Assembly: GCF_010728325.1 (NCBI RefSeq)
Contig: NZ_AP022570.1
Coordinates: 2,046,001 to 2,110,000, forward strand
From: Mycolicibacterium poriferae
GTDB lineage: Bacteria > Actinomycetota > Actinomycetes > Mycobacteriales > Mycobacteriaceae
Direction: 5' to 3'
Length of the DNA: 64,000 nt
Both the position numbers and the translations under genes were made by a program. Positions 26,750 to 34,474 of the stretch are shown here, one piece after another. The notes beneath the pieces are model-generated. The model was not told where the DNA came from. It searched no databases and saw only the letters and a list, made by a program, of their open reading frames with translations. Positions within the stretch are counted from its first letter, which is position 1, and each line of letters opens with the position of its first letter.

Positions 26750-26786
26750 GCAGCTATTGAACCATTTACACCGCATGCATTCTTCG

Positions 26787-26794
26787 TGTATACA
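26787..26794. promoter_or_regulatory. Candidate GntR operator TGTATACA
   Basis: The perfect 8-bp palindrome TGTATACA, flanked by CG and ACG, lies in the gap between the divergent gntR and aldolase genes. FCD-type regulators commonly bind GTATAC-centred sites, so this is the likely operator controlling both directions. Confidence 0.55.
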
Positions 26795-26834
26795 ACGTGT
26801 CTACAGAGATCGTGACTGCTCGGAAGGGTGCCGA

Positions 26835-27617
26835 ATGCCATCACCACTCGAAAACGGAGCGGCCGCCTCCGGTCCGCACGCCGCGATATGGCTCACCGAG
26901 CCCTCGGCGCCGGCCGTCGAGATGGGGCACCTGGCCGGTTACGACACCGTGGTGCTCGACATCGAGCACGGTTACTTCGACCTGCGTGAACTCGACACCA
27001 TCATCCCGTTCATCCGCGCGAAGGGGATGCGCGTCATCGCGAAAGTGCTGGGCCCCGAACGCGGCCCGATCCAGCAGGCACTCGACTTCGGTGCCGACGC
27101 CGTGGCCATTCCGCACATCACCTCGGCCGCACACGCGGCAGAGATCTGCGGCTTCGCCAAGTTCCCGCCGCTGGGCGACCGCTCCTTCGCCGGTGGTCGA
27201 ACCTCCAACTACCGGGGCTTCACCGACGAGTGGGTCGCCACCCAGGATGCCGCCACCCACTGCTACCCGATGATCGAGGACGGTTCGGCCTTCGACGAGA
27301 TCGACGCGATCCTGGCGCTGCCGGTTGTCGACGGAATCTTCATCGGCCCATCCGACCTATCGCTGCGTCGTGAGCGGGGCGCCTACTCGGCCGGTGACGC
27401 GGACCTGGCCGACCTCCGGCACCTCGGCCGATCGGCCAATGCCGCGGGCAAACCCTGGGTGCTACCCGCCTGGACCGAGCCCGAGCAGAAGCTGGCGGTG
27501 GAGGAAGGCGCGCACACGATCGTCGCCGTGATGCAATTCGGCGCCATGCTGAATGGCTTCACCGCGACACGACAGAATCTGCGCCGGATCGAGGCCGAGG
27601 TAGGGAGCATCCGATGA
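26835..27617 (+). CDS. HpcH/HpaI family aldolase
   Basis: Starting at ATG 26835 (MPSPLENGAAASGPHAAIWL) the product is 260 residues. The open frame continues upstream across the operator region, but that part is not protein-like. Family motifs are YDTVVLDIEHGYFDL (about 35-49), GADAVAIPHITSA (about 88-100), CYPMIEDGSAFDEIDAI and VDGIFIGPSDLSL (about 170-182). These class II, metal-dependent aldolases cleave 2-keto-3-deoxy or 4-hydroxy-2-oxo acids to pyruvate (or oxaloacetate) and an aldehyde. The last ATGA is shared with the next gene. With the TRAP transporter it suggests uptake and cleavage of a hydroxylated organic acid. Confidence 0.88.
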   Translation: MPSPLENGAAASGPHAAIWLTEPSAPAVEMGHLAGYDTVVLDIEHGYFDLRELDTIIPFIRAKGMRVIAKVLGPERGPIQQALDFGADAVAIPHITSAAHAAEICGFAKFPPLGDRSFAGGRTSNYRGFTDEWVATQDAATHCYPMIEDGSAFDEIDAILALPVVDGIFIGPSDLSLRRERGAYSAGDADLADLRHLGRSANAAGKPWVLPAWTEPEQKLAVEEGAHTIVAVMQFGAMLNGFTATRQNLRRIEAEVGSIR

Positions 27618-28411
27618 GCCTGACCGCAGCGATCGCTCAGTTCGCGCCCGGCGAGGACAAAGCGGCGAACGTCGACACGATGATTGGCCTGCTGACACAG
27701 GCTGCCGAGCGGGGCGCACAGCTCGTCGTGCTGCCCGAGTTCGCCGTCTTCACCGCATCTGCCATGGACGACCGCTTCGTCGACAGCGCCGAACCGCTCG
27801 ACGGTCCGTCGGTCACCCGGCTGGCCCGGGCGTCGGCCGAACTCGGTGTGAGCGTCGTGGTCGGGCTCAACGAGCCCGCCGGTGACGGCCGGATCCACAA
27901 CACGTTGGTGGCCCTGCAGGACGGCGCCATCGCCGCCGTCTACCGCAAGGTCCACCTCTACGACGCGTTCGGATACAAGGAGTCCGACCGGGTGCTGGCC
28001 GCCGATCCGTCGACCCCGGAACTGCTCGAACTCGACGGGTTCCGCATCGGCATGCAGACCTGTTACGACCTGCGCTTCCCAGAGACCACGCGGTGGCTCG
28101 TCGACGCCGGCGCCGACGTCATCGCGCTTCCGGCGGAATGGGTTCCGGGTCCCTTGAAGGAGTATCACTGGAACACGCTGCTGCGGGCGCGGGCGATCGA
28201 GAACACCGTCTATGTCGTGGCCGCCGACCAGATCGCGCCGGGCGGATCGGGCAACAGCGCCATCCTCGACCCGATGGGCATTCCGCTGGCCGGCCTCGGC
28301 GAGGCCGAGGGAGTCGGAGTCGCGGTGCTGGAACGTGACCGCCTCGACACCGTCCGCACCATCAACCCGGCCCTGACGCTGCGGCGTTACCGGGTCGAGC
28401 CGGGCCGCTGA
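27614..28411 (+). CDS. Nitrilase-superfamily amidohydrolase
   Basis: This 265-residue protein carries the Glu-Lys-Cys triad of the carbon-nitrogen hydrolases: VVLPEF (E42), YRKVHLYDAFGYKESD (K about 114) and QTCYDLRFPE (C about 149). The CYDLRFPE context matches the omega-amidase/Nit or ureidopropionase-like branch. It starts within the stop of the aldolase gene (4-bp overlap) and ends 1 bp before the TRAP solute-binding gene, so it is in the operon. It may release ammonia from an amide form of the imported substrate before aldol cleavage. Confidence 0.9.
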   Translation: MSLTAAIAQFAPGEDKAANVDTMIGLLTQAAERGAQLVVLPEFAVFTASAMDDRFVDSAEPLDGPSVTRLARASAELGVSVVVGLNEPAGDGRIHNTLVALQDGAIAAVYRKVHLYDAFGYKESDRVLAADPSTPELLELDGFRIGMQTCYDLRFPETTRWLVDAGADVIALPAEWVPGPLKEYHWNTLLRARAIENTVYVVAADQIAPGGSGNSAILDPMGIPLAGLGEAEGVGVAVLERDRLDTVRTINPALTLRRYRVEPGR

Positions 28412-28412
28412 C

Positions 28413-29483
28413 GTGCGGCGGGCAGCCGCGGCGGCACTGGTGGCGCTGACCGCGTCGGCTCTGGTGTCGTGCGCCCAGCGCGACGGCGAGTACGTGCTGC
28501 ACTACACCACCTACTCGTCGCCGACGTCGGATCAGTCGCGCACGGTGCAGCGGTGGGCGCAGGACGTCGAGAAGTTCACCGACGGTGACGTGCAGGTGCG
28601 GTTCCACTATTCGCAGAGCCTGGTCGGGGCCGACGAATCGGTGCAGGCCACTTTGGACGGCCGAGCCGACCTGGCCCAGGTCGGCTCGATCTACGCGGCC
28701 TCGGATCTGTCGATGTACACCGTGATCGAGCTGCCCTTCGAGACCAACAACCCCGAAGTCCAGATGCGCACGGCCGAAAGGCTTTACACCGAGAACCAGA
28801 CCTACCGCGACGACTTCGACCGTCAGGGTGTGAGCCTGTTGTTCCCGCTGCCGGTGGGGATCGCCGTGGTGGGACTCAAAGAAAACGCCGCGGTGCCCGC
28901 CGACCTGGCCGGCCGCAGCATCCGGTCGGGCGGTCTGACGTCGCAGGCGTTGCTCGCCGTGGGCGCCAACCCGGTGGCGATGACGGCGACCGACGTCTAC
29001 GAGTCGATGGAACGCGGCGTCGTCGACGGTTACACCTCGTTGGCGATCGCGAACCTGCCGACCTTCGGGTTGGCGAGCACGACGCCCTACCTCGTCGACC
29101 CGGGCATCGGGACGTACGGCTCGTCGATCGTGGTGATCAACTCCGAACTGTTGGCGCGGATGCCCGCAGAGACGCAGGATGCGCTGGCCCAGGCATCCGA
29201 GACCGCCATCGCCAACGGGCTCGAGGAGATGGATGCGCTGGGCGAGCGTGCCTGCGCCGAACTGCGTGAGGCGGGAACTCCGTTGTCCGCCATGCCTGCT
29301 GACGCGGTGCAGCAGTGGAAGGAGCGGGCGGGAATCGCTCGGCAGTGGGTGGACCGATACACCGAGCGCGGGTACGACGCCGAGGGTGTGCTGGCCGACT
29401 TCCGCCGGATCGTGGCCGAGGAGACCGAGCGGTCGACCTACGCCGACCCGTTCATCGAGTGCTTGGAGGGGCAGAACCGATGA
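28413..29483 (+). CDS. TRAP transporter solute-binding lipoprotein (DctP family)
   Basis: This 356-residue protein from GTG 28413 has a lipoprotein signal peptide with lipobox ALVSC (Cys at about residue 20). Its body carries DctP features: QRWAQDVEKFTDGDVQVRFHYSQSLVG, LDGRADLAQVGSIYA, GRSIRSGGLTSQALLAVGANPVAMTATDVYESMERGVVDGY (about 158-198). It captures an organic acid outside the membrane and delivers it to the DctQM pump. Lipid anchoring replaces the free periplasmic form of Gram-negative bacteria. Confidence 0.9.
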   Translation: MRRAAAAALVALTASALVSCAQRDGEYVLHYTTYSSPTSDQSRTVQRWAQDVEKFTDGDVQVRFHYSQSLVGADESVQATLDGRADLAQVGSIYAASDLSMYTVIELPFETNNPEVQMRTAERLYTENQTYRDDFDRQGVSLLFPLPVGIAVVGLKENAAVPADLAGRSIRSGGLTSQALLAVGANPVAMTATDVYESMERGVVDGYTSLAIANLPTFGLASTTPYLVDPGIGTYGSSIVVINSELLARMPAETQDALAQASETAIANGLEEMDALGERACAELREAGTPLSAMPADAVQQWKERAGIARQWVDRYTERGYDAEGVLADFRRIVAEETERSTYADPFIECLEGQNR

Positions 29484-29998
29484 GTGCCGAAACCGCCCTG
29501 CCTCGCCCCCTGACGCTGCTCATCCGCGGGATGGGCCTCGTCGCCGGGGTGTTGCTGTTGCTCATCATCGTGCTCACCGTCGGCGATGTGGTCAGCAGGA
29601 ATCTGCGGGACCGCTCGATCGTCGGCGTCGTCGACATGTCGACGATGTTGTTGGTCGCCACCGCATACCTGGGCCTGGCGTCGGCGGAGGCTGACGTGCG
29701 GCACGTCTCGGTGGAACTGGTGGAACGCCGCTTGGGTGCGCGGGCCCGGTTGGTGTTCTCCGTGCTGCGCTCGGCCGTGCTGGTGGGGCTCGGCGCCCTG
29801 ATGACGTGGGGGCTGAGCGAGGTTTTGATCAGCGCGGTCGAGCGCGGGGAGACGACCAACGACATCCTGCGGTTGCCCACCTGGCCCGCGAAACTTGTCC
29901 TGCTGATCTCCTTCGCGGCGTTCTTCGTCGTCGCGATTTGGCGTGAGCTGCACACCTTTTCTGCAGAGCGTGCCGCACAGACCGGCGGGCCACGATGA
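29480..29998 (+). CDS. TRAP transporter small membrane subunit (DctQ family)
   Basis: ATG 29480 overlaps the DctP stop. Longer in-frame starts lie inside dctP. The 172-residue product has four transmembrane helices (about residues 13-33, 48-66, 90-110 and 132-152), with the family's DVVSRNL after helix one and the conserved HVSVELVERRL between helices two and three. It joins the DctM subunit to form the sodium-driven transporter. Its stop overlaps the dctM start. Confidence 0.9.
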   Translation: MSAETALPRPLTLLIRGMGLVAGVLLLLIIVLTVGDVVSRNLRDRSIVGVVDMSTMLLVATAYLGLASAEADVRHVSVELVERRLGARARLVFSVLRSAVLVGLGALMTWGLSEVLISAVERGETTNDILRLPTWPAKLVLLISFAAFFVVAIWRELHTFSAERAAQTGGPR

Positions 29999-31380
29999 CC
30001 GCCGCCACCATCGGCGCACTGGTCGTCATCCTGGTCCTGTTCTTCGCGCTGTTGTCGATCCGCTTGCACGTCGGTCTCGCACTGATGGTGTCGGCACTGG
30101 CCGGCGTGCTGATCCTGCGTGGCACCGGCGCCGCCGTCAGCACCGTGTCCAACCAACCGTTTTCCACCGCGGCCGACTACTCGCTGACGATCATCCCGCT
30201 GTTCATCGTGATGGGCGTCTTCGCCGTCCGGGCCGGACTCGCCAAGGCGGCCTTCGACCTGGCCACCTCGGCGTTCCGGCGGCTGCCGGGCGGTCCCGCG
30301 CTGGCTTCACTGGCCGGGTCCGGGATGTTCGCCGCCGTCACCGGGTCCAGCGTCGCGACGGTGGCGACCATGGCCCGGGTGTCGACCGACGCCATCGTGC
30401 GCGCGGGCTACACCATCCGGCTCGCCGCGGGTGTGGTGTGCGCCGGTGGGACGCTCGGCGTGCTCATTCCGCCGTCGATCGTCCTGGTGCTCTACGGGGT
30501 GGTCACCGAGGAGAGCATCGGGCAGCTGCTGATCGCCGGGATCGGGCCCGGAGTCCTGACCATCGCGGTGTACGCGCTGACGATCTTCGCGCTGGTGGCC
30601 TGGCAGCGCCGCCGCACCCCGGACCGGGCTCGCACCCCGGACCGGGCCGACGCGCTGGTCGGCGCGGGATCCGGCGCGGCGGCACCCGACGTCGTCGCCG
30701 AGCCGGGGGAGACCATCGGCCGCGACATCACCGGCTTCGGCTACCTCGTCGTCATCTTCGCGGTGTCGGTCGGCACGATCTACCTGGGCATCGCCACCCC
30801 CACCGAAGCGGCGTCGTTCGGCGCGTTCACCGCGCTGATCATCCTGCTGCTGCGTAGCCGCCCCTCGGCGTGGCTGCGCACCATCGAGGAATCGCTCCGT
30901 GAAGCGGTCGGGCTGACCGCGATGACGTTCCTGCTGATGGTCGGCGCCGGGGTGTTCACCTACGTGCTGGCCCTCAGCGGCGCCAGTACCTCGCTGGTGA
31001 ATGCGGTGACTGCGGCTGATTTGCCGCCCTATGTGGTGCTGGTGGCCTGCCTGGCGATCCTGCTGCCGCTCGGCATGTTTCTCGACGGCATCTCGATGAT
31101 CCTGATTGCCGCGCCGCTGCTGCACCCGATTCTCACGGGTTACGGCTTCGACGGGATTTGGATCGGTGTGCTGATCGTCAAGGTCGCCGAGATGGCGCTG
31201 ATCACGCCCCCGGTCGGCATGAACGCGTTCGTCTATTCGGGAGCGGTGCGCGAAGCAGGTCTGGACCGGGTCTTCCGCGGACTGGTGCCGTTCGTGCTGG
31301 CCGACCTGGTCGTCGTCGCGCTGCTCATCGCATTTCCCGCAATCGTCAGCTTCCTGCCGTCGATGTCAGGTGCGCAGTAA
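29995..31380 (+). CDS. TRAP transporter large membrane subunit (DctM family)
   Basis: This 461-residue protein has about twelve hydrophobic segments. Recognisable blocks include FIVMGVFAVRAGL, SGMFAAVTGSSVATVATMARVS (about 106-127), AAGVVCAGGTLGVLIPPSIVLVLYG (about 144-168), TPTEAASFGAF and, near the end, LITPPVGMNAFVYSG. The central cytoplasmic linker is unusually long and Arg/Asp/Pro-rich with a repeated RTPDRA pentamer-like unit (about 203-216). It is the ion-coupled translocator of the operon. Complete TRAP systems are uncommon in mycobacteria, which hints at acquisition. Confidence 0.92.
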   Translation: MTAATIGALVVILVLFFALLSIRLHVGLALMVSALAGVLILRGTGAAVSTVSNQPFSTAADYSLTIIPLFIVMGVFAVRAGLAKAAFDLATSAFRRLPGGPALASLAGSGMFAAVTGSSVATVATMARVSTDAIVRAGYTIRLAAGVVCAGGTLGVLIPPSIVLVLYGVVTEESIGQLLIAGIGPGVLTIAVYALTIFALVAWQRRRTPDRARTPDRADALVGAGSGAAAPDVVAEPGETIGRDITGFGYLVVIFAVSVGTIYLGIATPTEAASFGAFTALIILLLRSRPSAWLRTIEESLREAVGLTAMTFLLMVGAGVFTYVLALSGASTSLVNAVTAADLPPYVVLVACLAILLPLGMFLDGISMILIAAPLLHPILTGYGFDGIWIGVLIVKVAEMALITPPVGMNAFVYSGAVREAGLDRVFRGLVPFVLADLVVVALLIAFPAIVSFLPSMSGAQ

Positions 31381-31887
31381 GAAGGCCGCCCTGACTGCGC
31401 TAAAGCAGCCGGCGCCGTCAGGTGCACATTAAGTAATGCGCGGTCAGCCGCGTTCCGGGTGACAGGCAATTGCGGTTCGCGCTGCGCTGCGCAGGCCGCG
31501 GCCAGCGTTGGGTTCCGTCGCAGCTCAGCGCATGGTCTTACCGGCGCTGAGCCCCCGACCTCAGGAGGCCTTGAGGACGACGACCGGCGCTGCGGAAGCC
31601 AGCGCCGGAACCGGCGTCTGGATGTGGCCCGTCTGCGCGGCGTGAATTCCGGCGTCGACAACGGCTGATGCCCGCATCCGGCGCGGAGTACCGTGCCAAC
31701 CACACTCGCACTGCGCGGTACGGCGGAAGGCGGGGCCCTCGATGTACACCTGCATGCTCATAATTCGAAAAGTACCCACCGATCTTGAGAGCCAACCTCG
31801 ACGAAGCTGAGTCGTTGCTGAGAAGACCCGACTTCGTTTCGCGCGGCGAGAACGGTAAAGTTACCGGCGAGTAGCAAGGAGATGATG
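31381..31887. other. Region between dctM and fadE25
   Basis: About 500 bp here contain only one plausible small gene, on the minus strand at 31561-31761. The rest shows no repeat or hairpin I can defend. A strong AAGGAG at 31876-31881 near the right end is the ribosome-binding site for fadE25. Confidence 0.4.
31561..31761 (-). CDS. Small conserved-looking hypothetical protein
   Basis: From ATG 31761 the frame encodes 66 residues: MSMQVYIEGPAFRRTAQCEC followed by GWHGTPRRMRASAVVDAGIHAAQTGH. The C-x-C-G-W motif and the amphipathic helix after it look like a structured domain rather than shadow translation. In mycobacteria, similar short Cys-containing proteins occur near fadE genes, but I do not recognise a named family. 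GTG 31779 is an alternative start giving 72 residues. No clear Shine-Dalgarno is visible. Confidence 0.5.
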   Translation of the reverse strand: MSMQVYIEGPAFRRTAQCECGWHGTPRRMRASAVVDAGIHAAQTGHIQTPVPALASAAPVVVLKAS

Positions 31888-33057
31888 ATGGCTAGTTGGG
31901 CCGGAGATCCGTCGTTCGACCTGTTCCAGTTGCCGGAGGAACACCAGGAGCTGCGCACCGCGATCCGTGCGCTGTGTGAGAAGGAGATCGCTCCGCACGC
32001 CGCCGACGTCGACGAGAATTCGCGCTTTCCGCAGGAAGCGCTCGACGCGCTCGTCGCCAACGGCTTCAACGCCGTGCACGTGCCCGAGGAGTTCGGCGGT
32101 CAGGGCGCCGACTCGGTGGCCGCCTGCATCGTCATCGAGGAAGTCGCCCGCGTCGACGCCTCGGCCTCGCTGATCCCCGCGGTGAACAAGCTCGGCACCA
32201 TGGGCCTGATCCTGCGTGGCTCCGATGAGCTGAAGAAGAAGGTGCTGCCGGCCATCGCCTCCGGCGAGGCCATGGCGTCCTACGCGTTGTCCGAGCGCGA
32301 AGCCGGCTCCGACGCCGGCTCCATGCGCACCCGCGCCAAGGCCGACGGCGACGACTGGATCCTCAACGGCGCCAAGTGCTGGATCACCAACGGCGGCAAA
32401 TCGTCGTGGTACACCGTGATGGCGGTCAACGATCCCGACAAGGGCGCCAACGGCATCTCGGCGTTCATGGTCCACGAGGACGACGAAGGGTTCACCGTCG
32501 GCCCCAAGGAGAAGAAGCTCGGCATCAAGGGTTCGCCGACCACCGAGCTGTACTTCGAGAACTGCCGCATCCCGGGCGACCGCATCATCGGCGAGCCGGG
32601 CACTGGCTTCAAGACCGCGTTGGCAACCCTCGACCACACCCGTCCCACGATCGGCGCGCAGGCCGTCGGCATCGCCCAGGGTGCACTCGACGCGGCGATC
32701 GAATACACCAAGGACCGCAAGCAGTTCGGTCGCCCGGTCGCCGACAACCAGGGTGTGCAGTTCATGCTCGCCGACATGGCGATGAAGGTCGAGGCCGCCC
32801 GGCTGATGGTCTACAACGCCGCCGCCCGCGCCGAGCGCGGCGAAGGCAACCTCGGCTTCATCTCCGCGGCGTCGAAGTGCCTGGCCTCCGATGTTGCAAT
32901 GGAGGTCACCACCGACGCGGTGCAGCTGTTCGGTGGCGCCGGCTACACGGTCGACTTCCCCGTCGAGCGGATGATGCGCGACGCGAAGATCACCCAGATC
33001 TACGAGGGCACCAACCAGATTCAGCGCGTGGTGATGAGCCGCGCCCTGCTGAAGTAA
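31888..33057 (+). CDS. fadE25: Acyl-CoA dehydrogenase
   Basis: Three ATGs follow in tandem. The third (31888) sits 6 bp after AAGGAG and is the best start, giving 389 residues. The full acyl-CoA dehydrogenase order is visible: N-terminal helical domain, YALSEREAGSDAGSMRTRA (about 131-149, FAD/substrate loop), WITNGGKSSWYTVMA, and the C-terminal QIYEGTNQIQRVVMSRALLK with the catalytic Glu. It oxidises acyl-CoA to trans-2-enoyl-CoA using FAD. Position near purE/purK matches fadE25 in M. tuberculosis (Rv3274c by memory). Confidence 0.93.
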   Translation: MASWAGDPSFDLFQLPEEHQELRTAIRALCEKEIAPHAADVDENSRFPQEALDALVANGFNAVHVPEEFGGQGADSVAACIVIEEVARVDASASLIPAVNKLGTMGLILRGSDELKKKVLPAIASGEAMASYALSEREAGSDAGSMRTRAKADGDDWILNGAKCWITNGGKSSWYTVMAVNDPDKGANGISAFMVHEDDEGFTVGPKEKKLGIKGSPTTELYFENCRIPGDRIIGEPGTGFKTALATLDHTRPTIGAQAVGIAQGALDAAIEYTKDRKQFGRPVADNQGVQFMLADMAMKVEAARLMVYNAAARAERGEGNLGFISAASKCLASDVAMEVTTDAVQLFGGAGYTVDFPVERMMRDAKITQIYEGTNQIQRVVMSRALLK

Positions 33058-33085
33058 GGCTCGGCGCGGCGCTGGGCCGCCGCTG

Positions 33086-33152
33086 GCCCGCGAACGTGCA
33101 TTCCCTGTAGTGGATCTCGAGTTACCACTACCAGGGTTGCACGCTCGCGGGC
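33086..33152. repeat. About 65-bp palindromic element, divergent copy (67 bp)
   Basis: This inverted repeat begins GCCCGCGAACGTGCATTCCC and ends CACGCTCGCGGGC, with an inner TAGTGG/CCACTA pair. It lies 28 bp after the fadE25 stop and belongs with the copies at 43573 and 44533. It probably folds as a hairpin terminator in either direction. Confidence 0.75.
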
Positions 33153-33196
33153 AATTGGTGCTCGTCGATGCCTGCTCGTCTCGGTAAGCTCCCCAT

Positions 33197-33568
33197 ATGG
33201 AGTCCGGCGACCTCGAACCGCGCGTCGAAGCTCTGGAGAACCAGGTGCGCGATCTGACCGCCAAAGTGCAGGTCACTCAGCAGGACGCGGCGGCCGCTCG
33301 GGTGCTGGCCGGCGCTGCCGATCGCGACGTCAGCGAGATCCGCGGCGAGCTTCGCGACTTTCGCAACGCCACGACTGCCAGCTTCAATGCGCTTCGCGAG
33401 GACTTCGTCGACCTGCGCGAGCATGTCGACCGGAAGTTCGAGCAGGTCGATCAGAGATTCGAGCAAGTCGACCGAGGTTTTATGGAGATGCGCGGCAGGT
33501 TCGACGCGGCCGCGGCCGGTCAACAGCAGATCGTGGACATGCTGACCACGATCATGCGGGAGCGTTAA
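33197..33568 (+). CDS. Small coiled-coil protein
   Basis: This 123-residue, highly charged protein without hydrophobic core segments starts MESGDLEPRVEALENQVRDL. Heptad-like repeats run over most of its length, ending in a repeated (D/E)-x-(R/K)-F-E-Q-V-D motif near residues 78-94. Such proteins in mycobacteria are annotated only as coiled-coil hypotheticals. It converges on birA with a 4-bp 3' overlap. A structural or scaffold role is possible, but nothing shows a partner. Confidence 0.75.
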   Translation: MESGDLEPRVEALENQVRDLTAKVQVTQQDAAAARVLAGAADRDVSEIRGELRDFRNATTASFNALREDFVDLREHVDRKFEQVDQRFEQVDRGFMEMRGRFDAAAAGQQQIVDMLTTIMRER

Positions 33569-34356
33569 GCCTGCCGCAGGTGGGTGATGTCGCCGGCTGA
33601 CACGGTGACCGTGGTGCCGGCGTCGTCGATGAGCAGCCGGCCGGCGTCGTCGATACCCGTTGCCAGACCGACGATTTCGGAGTCTCCTGGCAGCACCGCC
33701 CGCACCTGGGTGCCGATCGTGGTGCTGGCATTGCGGTAGTCGGCGGCAAGGTCGGCATCCGCCCCGGCCGCGGCGCGCCAGTGCGCGAGGCGGGCGCTGA
33801 GCCCCTGCAGCAGGGAGCTGACCAATTCGTTGCGGTCCGCGTGATGGCCCAGCATTGACAGCGACACCGCGTTGGGGTCCGGTCGCTCGGTTTCGTCGAA
33901 CGACACGTTGAGCCCCAGCCCGATCACCACCACCTGGGCCGACACCTCGGCCAGGATCCCGGCCAGCTTGCCGTCGCCGACCAGGACGTCGTTGGGCCAC
34001 TTCAGGCCGGCATCGACGCCCAGATCGCGCACGGTCTGCGAGACGACCAGCCCGGTCAGCAGTGGCAGCCAGCCCCAGCCCACGGGCGGGACCCCTTCGG
34101 TGGCGACCGCGACGGACATCGAGATCTGCGAGCGGGCCGGCGCCGACCAGCTGCGGCCGTGTCGTCCCCGCCCGGCGCTCTGGTACTCGGCCAGTAGCAC
34201 CGCGCCGCCGATGTCCTCCCCGGCCGCCGCGCGCGATGTCAGGTCGGCGTTCGTCGACCCCGTTTCCTCGACCACCTCGACGCGGCGCCACTCGGTGTCT
34301 GCGATGGCGGAGCTCAACAGGTGGGCGTCGAGAGCGGGACGCTCAGAAGTGGCCAT
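33565..34356 (-). CDS. birA: Biotin-[acetyl-CoA-carboxylase] ligase
   Basis: ATG 34356 gives 263 residues. Upstream codons in frame are Arg-rich and non-conserved. Motifs are VEETGSTNADL (about residues 27-37), AEYQSAGRGRHGRSWSAP (about 57-74, the biotinyl-AMP loop), LKWPNDVLVGDGKLAGIL (about 118-135) and VIGLGLNV (about 144-151). The N-terminal HTH of E. coli BirA is absent, as in other mycobacteria, so it is a ligase without repressor function. It attaches biotin to acyl-CoA carboxylase alpha subunits. Confidence 0.93.
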   Translation of the reverse strand: MATSERPALDAHLLSSAIADTEWRRVEVVEETGSTNADLTSRAAAGEDIGGAVLLAEYQSAGRGRHGRSWSAPARSQISMSVAVATEGVPPVGWGWLPLLTGLVVSQTVRDLGVDAGLKWPNDVLVGDGKLAGILAEVSAQVVVIGLGLNVSFDETERPDPNAVSLSMLGHHADRNELVSSLLQGLSARLAHWRAAAGADADLAADYRNASTTIGTQVRAVLPGDSEIVGLATGIDDAGRLLIDDAGTTVTVSAGDITHLRQA

Positions 34357-34474
34357 GCTGCTGAGAGTATCGGGACGACGGATTCGATCTTTCACGCGCT
34401 GTCGAATTCTCCTTAGGGCATGAAACGCCGACGCGCCGCCACCCCGGGGAGTGGCGGCGCGAAGGCGAGAGGTG

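Noticed and set aside
26589..26834. N-terminal extension of the aldolase
   Set aside because: It crosses the operator and the divergent gntR start, and the family N-terminus matches ATG 26835.
31861..33276. Long minus-strand open frame over fadE25
   Set aside because: Gly/Val/Asp-rich shadow of a GC-rich gene on the plus strand; no start signal or domain.
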